A stretch of DNA of 17,015 nt from Sediminibacterium ginsengisoli (GTDB taxonomy: Bacteria > Bacteroidota > Bacteroidia > Chitinophagales > Chitinophagaceae): assembly GCA_943326215.1 (NCBI GenBank), contig CALPSK010000001.1, positions 1 through 17,015 of the forward strand. Direction: 5' to 3'. This document shows positions 1 through 7,421 of the stretch, piece by piece. Positions within the stretch are counted from its first letter, which is position 1, and each line of letters starts with the position of its first letter. The position numbers and the translations under genes are program-made. The notes under the pieces are model-generated. The model had not been told where the DNA came from. It searched no databases and saw only the letters and a list, made by a program, of their open reading frames with translations.

Positions 1-2108
1 ACAGGTAAGTAACTAGGTTTAGACCCCTCTGTTTTTTTACTAGCAGCCTTTTCTGGATCTATCCAGCTTTTACTACTTCCACCCTGCATTCTATCATAGG
101 CCGATCCCCATCCACTAGATTGATTTCTTGCCCCACCGCCAGAACTGCTTTTATCAATTTGGTCTTCTGGCATTTCATCTATAAAACGGCTAGGATCGTT
201 TTGTACTAATTGACCATATCTATATCGCGTGTTGGCATAGGTTAACCATAAATGTTTTTTAGCTCTCGTAACCGCGACATAAAATAATCTTCTTTCTTCT
301 TCTAATTCTTCTCTGGTATTCACACTCATTCCACTGGGGAATAAAGACTCTTCTAATCCTACTAAAAACACGCAAGCAAACTCTAAACCCTTGGCTGCAT
401 GCACAGTCATTAATTTCACCGTATCCTCATTGCCGTTATCATTATCGGCATCGGTGATTAAAGTAATTTGTTGTAAGTAAGAACCTAAACTTTTATCACC
501 CAATTCACCATCGTCATTGCTTGGGCTTTCGGTCCACTCTTTAATAGAGTTTAATAATTCTTGAATGTTTTCATAACGCGCTAAACCTTCGGTAGACTTA
601 TCATTAAATAATTCCTTCACTAAATTAGTGTGCTTACCCACTTGAACGGCTACATCATAAGCATTATGTTTAGTGAGTTGATTTTGAAAATACTTAATCA
701 TGGTCACAAATTCTTCAATAGCGGTGAGTGTGCCAGCTTTAAATCCAAAGCCTTTCGCTTTTTCTAGTACTTCAAAAAAAGTAATATTTTGTTCACCTGC
801 TATCACCAAACATTTTTCCATGGTGGTTTTTCCAATACCTCTTGCAGGATAATTAATAATTCTTTTAAGTCCTTCTTCATCCTTGGTATTGGCAATAATT
901 CTTAGATAAGCGATATAATCTTTTACCTCTTTTCTTTGATAGAAGCTAAGCCCACCATAGATCTTATAAGCAATGCCCGTTCTTCTTAAGCTTTCCTCGA
1001 AGGATCTACTTTGTGCATTCGTTCTATATAAAATAGCAAAGTCTTTATTATAAAAATGATTTCTTAATTTATTTTCTTGAATGGCATCGGCTACAAATTT
1101 ACCTTCATCATTATCGGTCATAGTGCGCACTAGCTTAATTTTATCGCCCGCTTCGTTTTCAGTCCATAACTCTTTAGGAATTTGTCCGACATTATTTTTA
1201 ATAACATGATTCGCAACGCCAATAATGGACTGACTACTTCTATAATTTTGTTCCAGCTTCACTAGCTTCACATCGTCGTAATCTTTTTGGAACTGTAAAA
1301 TATTTTCAATGGTCGCACCGCGGAAACTATAAATACTTTGTGCGTCATCTCCCACCACGCATAAATTTTCATGCACGGCTGCTAGTAATTTGGCAATTTG
1401 ATATTGTACGGGATTGGTATCCTGATACTCATCAATTAAAATATATTTAAACTTATGTTGGTACTTGTGTAAGACTTCTGGAAAATTTTGTAATAGCTCA
1501 TGCATTTTAAAAAGCAAATCATCAAAGTCCATTGCCCCATTTTTAAAACAACGTGCTGCATAGCTAGCATATATATCTGCAATGGCAGGTCGGTTCGACC
1601 TTGCATCTTCCTGCTTTAAAAAAGTATCCATTGCGTATTCAGCTGGGCCTACTAATGCATTCTTTGCACCAGTGATACGATTATGTACAATATTGGGTTT
1701 ATATAATTTATCATCTAAACCCATATCGTTCACTACTGCTTTTATCACAGAGCGTGAATCATCGGTATCATAAATGGTAAAACTTTTCGGATAACCTAAC
1801 TTATCTGCCTCAGCCCTTAGTATTCTTGCAAAGACACTGTGAAAAGTACCAATATATAAATTACGCGCATCTGTATTGCCTAGCGCTTTTTCAACACGTT
1901 CTTTCATCTCGGCTGCTGCCTTATTGGTAAAAGTGAGCGCCAATATATTAAAAGAATCCACTCCACTGTGCATTAGATGCGCCACACGGGTGGTTAAAAC
2001 CTTTGTTTTACCACTACCCGCTCCAGCAATAATCATTAAGGGGCCTTTAATATGTAATACCGCCTCTAATTGCTTTTCGTTCAAACCATTTAAATACGCA
2101 TCTTGCAT
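1..2108 (-). CDS. UvrD/PcrA-type ATP-dependent DNA helicase (3' end cut off by window edge)
   Basis: This is a superfamily 1A 3'-5' DNA helicase, which in other bacteria unwinds DNA in excision and mismatch repair and strips proteins or RecA from DNA. About 702 residues lie in the window and the C-terminal tail is cut off; the family is usually about 750-780 residues in this phylum. Visible motifs are the Walker A AGAGSGKT (28-35), Walker B DEYQD (226-230), GDDAQSIYSFRG (253-264), a QNYRSS motif, TVHAAKG (568-574) and VAVTRAK (611-617), in the right order and spacing. After about residue 640 the protein becomes a Ser/Gly-rich, low-complexity linker, as is common before the small C-terminal PcrA domain. 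The ATG at 2108 is the only usable start, because an in-frame stop lies ten codons upstream. I did not assign a symbol because UvrD and PcrA cannot be separated by eye. Confidence 0.95.
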   Translation of the reverse strand, partial: MQDAYLNGLNEKQLEAVLHIKGPLMIIAGAGSGKTKVLTTRVAHLMHSGVDSFNILALTFTNKAAAEMKERVEKALGNTDARNLYIGTFHSVFARILRAEADKLGYPKSFTIYDTDDSRSVIKAVVNDMGLDDKLYKPNIVHNRITGAKNALVGPAEYAMDTFLKQEDARSNRPAIADIYASYAARCFKNGAMDFDDLLFKMHELLQNFPEVLHKYQHKFKYILIDEYQDTNPVQYQIAKLLAAVHENLCVVGDDAQSIYSFRGATIENILQFQKDYDDVKLVKLEQNYRSSQSIIGVANHVIKNNVGQIPKELWTENEAGDKIKLVRTMTDNDEGKFVADAIQENKLRNHFYNKDFAILYRTNAQSRSFEESLRRTGIAYKIYGGLSFYQRKEVKDYIAYLRIIANTKDEEGLKRIINYPARGIGKTTMEKCLVIAGEQNITFFEVLEKAKGFGFKAGTLTAIEEFVTMIKYFQNQLTKHNAYDVAVQVGKHTNLVKELFNDKSTEGLARYENIQELLNSIKEWTESPSNDDGELGDKSLGSYLQQITLITDADNDNGNEDTVKLMTVHAAKGLEFACVFLVGLEESLFPSGMSVNTREELEEERRLFYVAVTRAKKHLWLTYANTRYRYGQLVQNDPSRFIDEMPEDQIDKSSSGGGARNQSSGWGSAYDRMQGGSSKSWIDPEKAASKKTEGSKPSYLP

Positions 2109-2182
2109 GCAGCGAAGATACGGGCAAGAACTTTCATTCTACTAAGAGGTGGAAAACTAAAAATGAAAACTTTCTATAAAAA

Positions 2183-2214
2183 TAAACCCCTCCCGAATGA
2201 ACGGGAAGGGTTTA
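2183..2214 (-). terminator. Rho-independent terminator after the OmpA-family lipoprotein gene
   Basis: A 13-bp stem (2183-2195 pairs with 2202-2214, one C/A mismatch at 2190/2207) closes a 6-nt loop, with two runs of three to four G-C pairs. On the minus strand it is followed by a T-rich stretch (2172-2182). It lies 26 bp past the stop codon of the gene ending at 2241 and before the helicase start at 2108, so it probably separates the two transcripts. Confidence 0.8.
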
Positions 2215-2240
2215 TACTATTTTAAAACTGAGAAAAGAAA

Positions 2241-3131
2241 TTACTTCTTCTCTAACAATTGAAAGAATTGATCTAATTGAGGAAGGATTACAATTCTTGT
2301 TCTACGATTTCTTGCTCTATTTTCTGAGGTATTATTTTCAGCAACAGGCATGTATTCACTTCTACCAGCCGCTGTCATACGCTTAGGATCGATACCATAA
2401 GTGTCTTCTAATAGACGAACAATAGTAGTAGCTCTTTTCACACTTAAGTCCCAGTTGTCTTCCATTAAACTACCACCGCTAATTAATTGCTTAGAATCGG
2501 TATGGCCTTCTACCATAAACTCAATAGCAGGTTGCGCAGCCAATACCTTTGCTACTTTACCTAAAACTACTTTTGCTTTATCAGTAATGTTGAAGCTTCC
2601 ACTTTTAAATAATAATTTATCAGAAATGTCAACGTATACAACACCTTTATCTACTTTCACATTGATATCTCCGTCGCTTAAATCGCCAATCGCACCTTTC
2701 AAATTCATCACCAAGTTCATGTTGATAGAATCTTTGCGGGCCATTGAACTTTGTAAACCTTGGATATATAAATCCTTAGCGCCAATATTGTCTAATGACT
2801 TTTTAATACTTTCTGCTTGTGCACCAGTCACCACAGACATATCTTTTAATTGACTTAAAACAACATTGTTATTTGATTTTAAGAAATCGACTTGTTTGTT
2901 TAATTCGTCAATAGTGCTTTGTAATGATTTTGTTCTATCAGAAGCTCTTTCGGCATCTGTCTTACTTTTAGTGATGGCATCTTGTGCATCACGGTATTTA
3001 CCTTGTAAATCTGCATACGCTCCATTCAACTGGCCGTATTTAGCTTCTGCATCTTGCAATTTCTTTGGACTTACGCAAGAGTAAGCACCAATGCTTAGAA
3101 TGGCAAGCGCTAAAAAAATTTTACTTTTCAT
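2241..3131 (-). CDS. OmpA-family peptidoglycan-associated lipoprotein with coiled-coil stalk
   Basis: This is a 296-residue exported protein predicted to tether the outer membrane to peptidoglycan. The N-terminus is a lipoprotein signal with a lipobox ending at Cys19 (GAYSC). Residues about 24-120 are rich in charged and Gln/Leu residues with heptad-like spacing, which suggests a coiled-coil stalk. Residues about 165-285 form an OmpA C-terminal domain: VEGHTDS (207-213), WDLSVKRA (227-234) and NRARNRRTRIVI (271-282), containing the Asp and Arg residues known to bind diaminopimelate in this family. There is no N-terminal beta-barrel, so it is closer to Pal or the OmpA/MotB-like lipoproteins of Bacteroidota than to true OmpA. 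It appears to be monocistronic, with its own promoter candidate and a hairpin terminator. The family call is firm; the exact physiological role is inferred. Confidence 0.93.
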   Translation of the reverse strand: MKSKIFLALAILSIGAYSCVSPKKLQDAEAKYGQLNGAYADLQGKYRDAQDAITKSKTDAERASDRTKSLQSTIDELNKQVDFLKSNNNVVLSQLKDMSVVTGAQAESIKKSLDNIGAKDLYIQGLQSSMARKDSINMNLVMNLKGAIGDLSDGDINVKVDKGVVYVDISDKLLFKSGSFNITDKAKVVLGKVAKVLAAQPAIEFMVEGHTDSKQLISGGSLMEDNWDLSVKRATTIVRLLEDTYGIDPKRMTAAGRSEYMPVAENNTSENRARNRRTRIVILPQLDQFFQLLEKK

Positions 3132-3175
3132 ACTGTATCTGTTTTATTAAAAAATGAATATATATAGGTCTAGGA

Positions 3176-3183
3176 CAAAAATA
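3176..3183 (-). promoter_or_regulatory. Candidate Bacteroidota -7 box for the OmpA-family gene
   Basis: On the minus strand this reads TATTTTTG, a perfect match to the TAnnTTTG element recognised by the Bacteroidota housekeeping sigma factor. A TTG lies 23 nt upstream (3207-3209), at the long end of the known spacing for the -33 element. It would place transcription start roughly 35-40 nt before the ATG at 3131. Pattern match only. Confidence 0.45.
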
Positions 3184-3228
3184 CTAATATAGTTTATACC
3201 GAAAAACAATATTTTGTTAAACAAAGGA

Positions 3229-3792
3229 CTAATTTTCCAAGTCCTCGGTGATTCCATATTCAGGGATATAGCCCTTAAACTGCTTGAAAAACTGCACTAT
3301 TTTGTATTTATCCGCTTTTTCGTCGGCTGAAGCAAAAAAAGGCTCTGCAAAAACCACCCTTCTTTGAGCAAAATCAAAACCCACCGTCACAATCGGGATA
3401 TGAGCATTTTTGGCAATATGATAAAAGCCAGACCTAAGCTTTGTGACCTTTTTTCGGGTTCCTTCTGGAGAAAGGGCTAAATGAAAACGCTCTTTTTTAT
3501 TAAATATTTCCACGACCTGGTCTACCATATTATGCTTCTGCTGCCTGTCCACTGGGTAGGCGCCCAAATAACGTAAAAGCCAACCCAAGGGTGGCCAAAA
3601 AAGTTCGCTTTTGCCTAAAAAATGTACAAATTCAAAATGCATTTTTTTACGAACAGCGATTCCTATAAAAAAATCAACCCAATGTGTATGAGGTGCTACT
3701 ATCATAATAGACTTAGGTAATTCAAAATGAAATTTACCTTCAATTCTCCAACCTCTAATGTTGAACAGCCACCAAGCAAGTAATTGTTGCAT
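3229..3792 (-). CDS. PlsC-type 1-acyl-glycerol-3-phosphate / lysophospholipid acyltransferase
   Basis: This 187-residue protein belongs to the PlsC (LPLAT) acyltransferases, which move an acyl chain onto a lysophospholipid or related acceptor at the cytoplasmic membrane. The catalytic HX4D box is HTHWVD (35-40). The family's second block appears as GAYPVDR (77-83), the acceptor-binding block as SPEGTRKK (108-115), and the fourth hydrophobic block as HIPIVTVGFD (131-140). It is shorter than typical PlsC (about 240 residues) and has no clear transmembrane helix before the catalytic box, so it matches the compact PlsC-like proteins of Bacteroidota. The true substrate is uncertain: it may modify phospholipid, ornithine lipid or another lipid. 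It is the last gene of the 6065-to-3229 cluster, 54 bp after mnmH, with a hairpin in that gap that may reduce read-through. Confidence 0.88.
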   Translation of the reverse strand: MQQLLAWWLFNIRGWRIEGKFHFELPKSIMIVAPHTHWVDFFIGIAVRKKMHFEFVHFLGKSELFWPPLGWLLRYLGAYPVDRQQKHNMVDQVVEIFNKKERFHLALSPEGTRKKVTKLRSGFYHIAKNAHIPIVTVGFDFAQRRVVFAEPFFASADEKADKYKIVQFFKQFKGYIPEYGITEDLEN

Positions 3793-3832
3793 AATTTATA
3801 AAATTGAAGATAACCAAAAAACTTAAATAATA

Positions 3833-3851
3833 AATGATGATAGGCATCATT
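3833..3851 (-). terminator. Small hairpin on the mnmH stop codon (possible attenuator)
   Basis: A perfect 7-bp stem (3833-3839 with 3845-3851) closes a 5-nt loop. It includes the TGA of mnmH (3847-3849). On the minus strand it is followed by a T-rich run leading to the acyltransferase start at 3792. The stem is short and AT-rich, so at most it is a weak terminator or attenuator between mnmH and the acyltransferase gene. Confidence 0.3.
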
Positions 3852-4929
3852 CACTTAGCTTTTCTAATAAATGGGCATTATGATTTGGATCGACCATTTC
3901 AGACAAAACGGGAATTAATTCTACTTTAGGGAGCACTTGGTTTTGTGCATTTTTTTCATACCACTTGTCATAGTACTTCAACAAAATAGAAAAAGCTTCT
4001 TTTAATTCGCCTTGTTTAATATGCTCAACAGCGTTTTTAGTTTCTAAGCCCCCTAATCTTTTTTGAATTCTTTCCGTGGCCTCTATTAAACTTTGCTGAT
4101 CAAATTTTCCATAACCCTCTAGAATAAATAAAAGCCTTTGTTCAAAAGGAATGGTCATAAAATAACAAGTACTGTTTCGCATTAAATGAAATAAAGGGGT
4201 AGGAATTAATACCGTTCCAATTCTTTGACTTTCATCTTCTATCCAAATAGTTTTTTTATTTTTATTGACTTCCCATAATTTTTTAGCTAAAATGTTTTCA
4301 AACATTTCTTGACTAGGTTGTGGTAATTGTCCAATGGCGCCAAAGGCAGAACCTTTATGATGCGCTAGTCCTTCTAAATCAATTACTGAATAATTTTTTT
4401 CTTGCAAAGCATGTAAAATTTCTGTTTTACCAGAACCTGTATAACCTCCCACCACTTTTAGCGAATAGGGAATAGTAAATTGCTCCAGCACCCAATTTCT
4501 ATAAGCCTTGTAACCCCCTGTTAATTGTACTACTTTATATCCATACAAATCTAATAGCCAGGCCACTGCAGCACTGCGCATGCCTCCTCTCCAACAATGA
4601 ACATATATAGTGGGCTTGGTTAAACTCTTTTCTTTTTGAGCAGCAGCTATCCAGCTTTCAACGGTTTCAATCATGGGCAGCATCTTATTTCCAAAAAGCG
4701 GAAGCCCTGCTTTAATAGCCGCCTCTCTACTTTGTTTTTTATAAGTAGTTCCAATCATTGCACGCTCATCATTATCAAATAAGGGAAGATTAAGCGCGTC
4801 TGGAATATGCGCATGTTCATATTCTGCAGGACTTCTTACATCAATAATAATGCTTGAAAGAAAGCTTGAACCAATGCTTGATCCTGCTTCCATTATAAAA
4901 TCCCCCATATTTATTTTTTGAACTGCCAT
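3847..4929 (-). CDS. mnmH: tRNA 2-selenouridine(34) synthase MnmH (SelU)
   Basis: MnmH replaces the 2-thio sulfur of wobble uridine U34 in certain tRNAs with selenium, using selenophosphate; in other bacteria it can also geranylate the same position. The protein is 360 residues, close to the roughly 364 of E. coli. An N-terminal rhodanese domain carries IDVRSPAEY (29-37) and the catalytic Cys112 in HCWRGGMRS (111-119). A C-terminal P-loop domain carries GGYTGSGKT (161-169), followed by a DLEGLAHHKGSAFG block (184-197) diagnostic of the family. The start is separated by 2 nt from the stop of the upstream glycosyltransferase gene, so the two are probably translated from one message. An odd point is a Ser/Gly-rich insert at about residues 15-26 encoded by a 12-bp tandem repeat. 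No selD is visible, so selenophosphate supply must be encoded elsewhere if the enzyme uses selenium. Confidence 0.95.
   Translation of the reverse strand: MAVQKINMGDFIMEAGSSIGSSFLSSIIIDVRSPAEYEHAHIPDALNLPLFDNDERAMIGTTYKKQSREAAIKAGLPLFGNKMLPMIETVESWIAAAQKEKSLTKPTIYVHCWRGGMRSAAVAWLLDLYGYKVVQLTGGYKAYRNWVLEQFTIPYSLKVVGGYTGSGKTEILHALQEKNYSVIDLEGLAHHKGSAFGAIGQLPQPSQEMFENILAKKLWEVNKNKKTIWIEDESQRIGTVLIPTPLFHLMRNSTCYFMTIPFEQRLLFILEGYGKFDQQSLIEATERIQKRLGGLETKNAVEHIKQGELKEAFSILLKYYDKWYEKNAQNQVLPKVELIPVLSEMVDPNHNAHLLEKLSE
4852..4887 (-). repeat. Three-unit 12-bp tandem repeat inside mnmH
   Basis: The hexamer gcttga recurs at 4852, 4864 and 4876 on the plus strand, exactly 12 bp apart, with a less conserved second half in each unit. 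Being a multiple of three, it keeps frame and encodes Ser-Ser-containing four-residue units (GSSI, GSSF, LSS), between the N-terminal helix and the first rhodanese strand of MnmH. It looks like local slippage expansion of a surface loop. Confidence 0.6.
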
Positions 4930-4931
4930 AA

Positions 4932-6065
4932 TTATAAAGTTAACTTCTTTATGGCAGCTTCAAGCGCCTCTATGGAAAAAGCTTTAAAGGGAGCTTGTTT
5001 AAAATTAAAATCTTTCGCTTCTTCTAATGCAATATTTAATTTAAAATTTTCTTGTGCATAGCAAAGGGCCCAATTTTTTTCTTCCCATAATTTTCCCAAA
5101 TACATTTGTTCTGTTTGCCCAGGGGTTGGAATAAAAATTAATTTTTTTTCAAAAGGAATTAATTCCATTAAAGTGGTATAGCCGCCTCTGCAAATAATAT
5201 ATTCAGCACGTTTAATTTCCCTCACTAATTCAGGTGCTGCTAAATGTGCATATAGTTTTGCATTTTTATTTTCTTTTATTAATTTATTGGGCTGGTCTTT
5301 AGAAGGAGTGCCTGCAATGACTATAAAAGGAATATCTAAATTATTGCCCGCTTTCCATAATAAATTTTCAAGTAAGGTTCTTTGTGGCTCTGGTCCAGAA
5401 ACAATACCTAAAAAAACGATTCTATTATTATTGTTATCTGAACTGCTATCATTAGATATAGTATGCTTAATACTATCAATAGGCGTGTCAATAAGCCTAG
5501 ACAAGCAACCCATATACCATAAAGGAATACTAGGTTTATGTATTGGGTTGGATAAGATGCCCGATAAATTATCGCTGCCTTCTATATCTGGAATCCAACA
5601 AGCGGTAAAACGTTTAAGCCATGCATATTGTATTTTTTGAAATAAACGCGTAGCTAGTTCAAAATGCATTTGTAAATTTAATTGATGGGTAATAAATACA
5701 GAGGGCAACGACTTGTGGTAAAACCCAAAACGATTATCGGAAACAATCAAATCAAATTTATATTGCGCCTGCGCTTTTTGTAACCACCTGTATTCATATA
5801 TAATACTATATATAATTTGAGGAACTTGAAACAGCAAAACAAGGGGTAGATTAAAACCCCATTTAGCATATCGAATGCGGTAGCCTCTTAAATGTAAAAA
5901 ATGCGCTGTAGGAAGGGCTTCTCTTAAAATGGCTTCGTGATAACCTTCTGTTGCAATATATACTTGATATCCTAATTTTTCAAAAGCCTTAATGAGTGTA
6001 ATGCACCTAGTGGCATGGCCAAGGCCCCAATCAATAGGAGAAATACAAATAGAAGGTCTTTTCAT
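4932..6065 (-). CDS. GT-B fold glycosyltransferase, family 28-like, function unknown
   Basis: This 377-residue protein resembles MurG and other GT28-type enzymes that transfer a sugar from a nucleotide donor. The N-terminal half starts with a Rossmann-like strand followed by GLGHATR (14-20), the loop that in this fold contacts donor or acceptor, then SDNR (109-112). The C-terminal half has a glycine/proline loop SGPEPQR (223-229) and the nucleotide-sugar signature CRGGYTTLMEL (292-302) with PTPGQTEQ (313-320). An Asn/Ser/Asp-rich stretch (204-214) links the two domains. It is too divergent to be MurG itself, and resembles the uncharacterised MJ1255-like glycosyltransferases. A hydrophobic patch around 72-90 may touch the membrane. 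It heads a probable operon with mnmH (2-nt gap) and an acyltransferase; the latter neighbour fits glycolipid or envelope synthesis, but the acceptor is not known. Confidence 0.82.
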   Translation of the reverse strand: MKRPSICISPIDWGLGHATRCITLIKAFEKLGYQVYIATEGYHEAILREALPTAHFLHLRGYRIRYAKWGFNLPLVLLFQVPQIIYSIIYEYRWLQKAQAQYKFDLIVSDNRFGFYHKSLPSVFITHQLNLQMHFELATRLFQKIQYAWLKRFTACWIPDIEGSDNLSGILSNPIHKPSIPLWYMGCLSRLIDTPIDSIKHTISNDSSSDNNNNRIVFLGIVSGPEPQRTLLENLLWKAGNNLDIPFIVIAGTPSKDQPNKLIKENKNAKLYAHLAAPELVREIKRAEYIICRGGYTTLMELIPFEKKLIFIPTPGQTEQMYLGKLWEEKNWALCYAQENFKLNIALEEAKDFNFKQAPFKAFSIEALEAAIKKLTL

Positions 6066-6104
6066 AAAACACTAATTTAGTCAATATTATACATGTTTAA
6101 AATG

Positions 6105-6112
6105 TAAATTTG
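6105..6112 (+). promoter_or_regulatory. Candidate -7 box for the DUF5690 gene
   Basis: TAAATTTG is a perfect TAnnTTTG match, 23 nt before the ATG at 6136, and would give a leader of about 15-20 nt. I see no TTG at the expected -33 distance. On the opposite strand a one-mismatch box (TAATATTG, 6089-6082) lies 16 nt before the glycosyltransferase start at 6065, so this 70-bp gap probably holds two divergent promoters. Confidence 0.42.
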
Positions 6113-6135
6113 AGATACCATTAAAAAAGATAAAT

Positions 6136-7404
6136 ATGCCCTTACTGTCCAAAGATAAATCCATTGCGCTTTATGCAGCCCTTGTATCTTTTGGTACTTA
6201 TGTATTTATTTTTGGCTTTAGAAAATCATTTACGGTATGCACATTTGATGGATTAACCTTTGGCCCCATAGCTTATAAAACGGCACTAGTCATTAGCCAA
6301 ATGCTGGGCTATATGTTGGCTAAATTTTATGGTATTAAATTTATTTCAGGGCTTCAAAAAGTAAATAGGTATAAAATTATTTTTTTATTAACGGGCATTT
6401 CTTGGATGGCTTGGTTATTGTTTGCTATTGTGCCTGCACCTTATAATGTAGTATTCTTATTTTTAAATGGATTTCCTTTAGGTATGTTATGGGGCGTTGT
6501 ATTCTCTTATGTAGAAGGACGTAAGAGTACCGATTTTATTGGCGCAGCGCTTGCCGTAAGTTTTATTTTTTCATCGGGCTGGGTAAAGTCAGTAGGGGCT
6601 TGGTTAATGTCTCAATATCATATTACTGAATTTTGGGTTCCATTTTGTACAGGATTGGTTTTTGCCATACCTCTTATTATATGTGTCTATGGTTTAGAAA
6701 AAGTACCGCCCCCTTCCGAGGAGGATGAACTACTTAGAACCAAACGAATTCCCATGACAGGCGTGGAGCGTAAGTTTTTACTAAAACAATATTTACCAGG
6801 CATTATTGCCTTTGTATCTATTTATTTATTCGCTACTATTTTTAGAGATATACGAGATAATTTTTCTGCTGATATGTGGAAGGAGATGGGCTTTGGTTCA
6901 AGACCTGCTATTTTTACGCAAACCGAAATTCCCATTACTATTTTTATTTTAATTATTATGGGAGCGGTGGTGCTCATTAAAAATAGTTTCAAAGCATTAA
7001 TGGTAGCCCATGTATTTATTTTAGTAGGTTTTATAATTGCAGGTGTTTCTACATATTATTTTTCACATCAACTATTAGATCCTTTTTGGTGGATGATATG
7101 GGTAGGACTAGGTTTATACTTAGTGTACATTCCTTTTAATTCTATTTTCTTTGATCGACTCATTGCTGCCTTCTCTATGAAAGGCAATGCAGGCTTCTTT
7201 ATTTATGTAGCTGATTCAGTAGGCTATGTAGGAAGTGTGAGTGTGATGCTCGCCAAAGAAGGGATGAGCTTACAAATAAAATGGACGCAGTTTTTTTCAC
7301 AGAGCGTAATGATACTTTCTTTTGTAGGTGTATTTATTACTCTTTATGCGATGTATTATTTTACGAAAAAACATAAAGCAAGTTTAGCGCTTGCTGCTGC
7401 CTAA
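6136..7404 (+). CDS. DUF5690-family multi-pass membrane protein (MFS-like)
   Basis: This is a 422-residue, very hydrophobic protein with about 11-12 predicted membrane segments and a central cytoplasmic-looking charged loop (about 188-215, including PPPSEEDE). I recognise it as resembling DUF5690, a family seen mainly in Bacteroidota and related to major facilitator transporters: the first membrane segment is followed by FGFRKSFTV (26-34), the place where MFS proteins carry a charged loop. A conserved-looking FRDIRDNF (236-243) lies at the end of a C-terminal-half helix. No substrate is known and none can be read from the sequence. It is a single-gene transcript with its own promoter candidate, and its stop codon forms part of a hairpin shared with the convergent msrB gene. 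The membrane-protein call is certain; the transporter role is inferred. Confidence 0.85.
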   Translation: MPLLSKDKSIALYAALVSFGTYVFIFGFRKSFTVCTFDGLTFGPIAYKTALVISQMLGYMLAKFYGIKFISGLQKVNRYKIIFLLTGISWMAWLLFAIVPAPYNVVFLFLNGFPLGMLWGVVFSYVEGRKSTDFIGAALAVSFIFSSGWVKSVGAWLMSQYHITEFWVPFCTGLVFAIPLIICVYGLEKVPPPSEEDELLRTKRIPMTGVERKFLLKQYLPGIIAFVSIYLFATIFRDIRDNFSADMWKEMGFGSRPAIFTQTEIPITIFILIIMGAVVLIKNSFKALMVAHVFILVGFIIAGVSTYYFSHQLLDPFWWMIWVGLGLYLVYIPFNSIFFDRLIAAFSMKGNAGFFIYVADSVGYVGSVSVMLAKEGMSLQIKWTQFFSQSVMILSFVGVFITLYAMYYFTKKHKASLALAAA

Positions 7405-7421
7405 ATAAGTTTTCTTATTTA
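7402..7421 (+). terminator. AT-rich palindrome joining two convergent stop codons
   Basis: An 8-bp perfect stem (7402-7409 with 7414-7421) closes a TTTT loop. The left arm begins with the TAA of the DUF5690 gene (7402-7404) and the right arm ends with the complementary TAA of msrB (7419-7421). On the plus strand it is followed by a T-rich run (7425-7435), so it may terminate the plus-strand gene; the minus side lacks a comparable T run. The stem has only one G-C pair and would be weak. Confidence 0.4.

Noticed and set aside
1582..2145. Plus-strand open frames of 63 and 89 codons opposite the helicase gene
   Set aside because: They lie antisense to conserved UvrD motifs, have no family resemblance, and the minus-strand frame explains the sequence fully.
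2401..3084. Plus-strand open frames opposite the OmpA-like gene
   Set aside because: They are complements of the signal, coiled-coil and OmpA-domain codons; no independent start signal or recognisable protein.
5287..5640. 117-codon plus-strand frame within the glycosyltransferase gene
   Set aside because: Antisense to conserved GT28 motifs; composition follows the minus-strand gene and no family is recognised.
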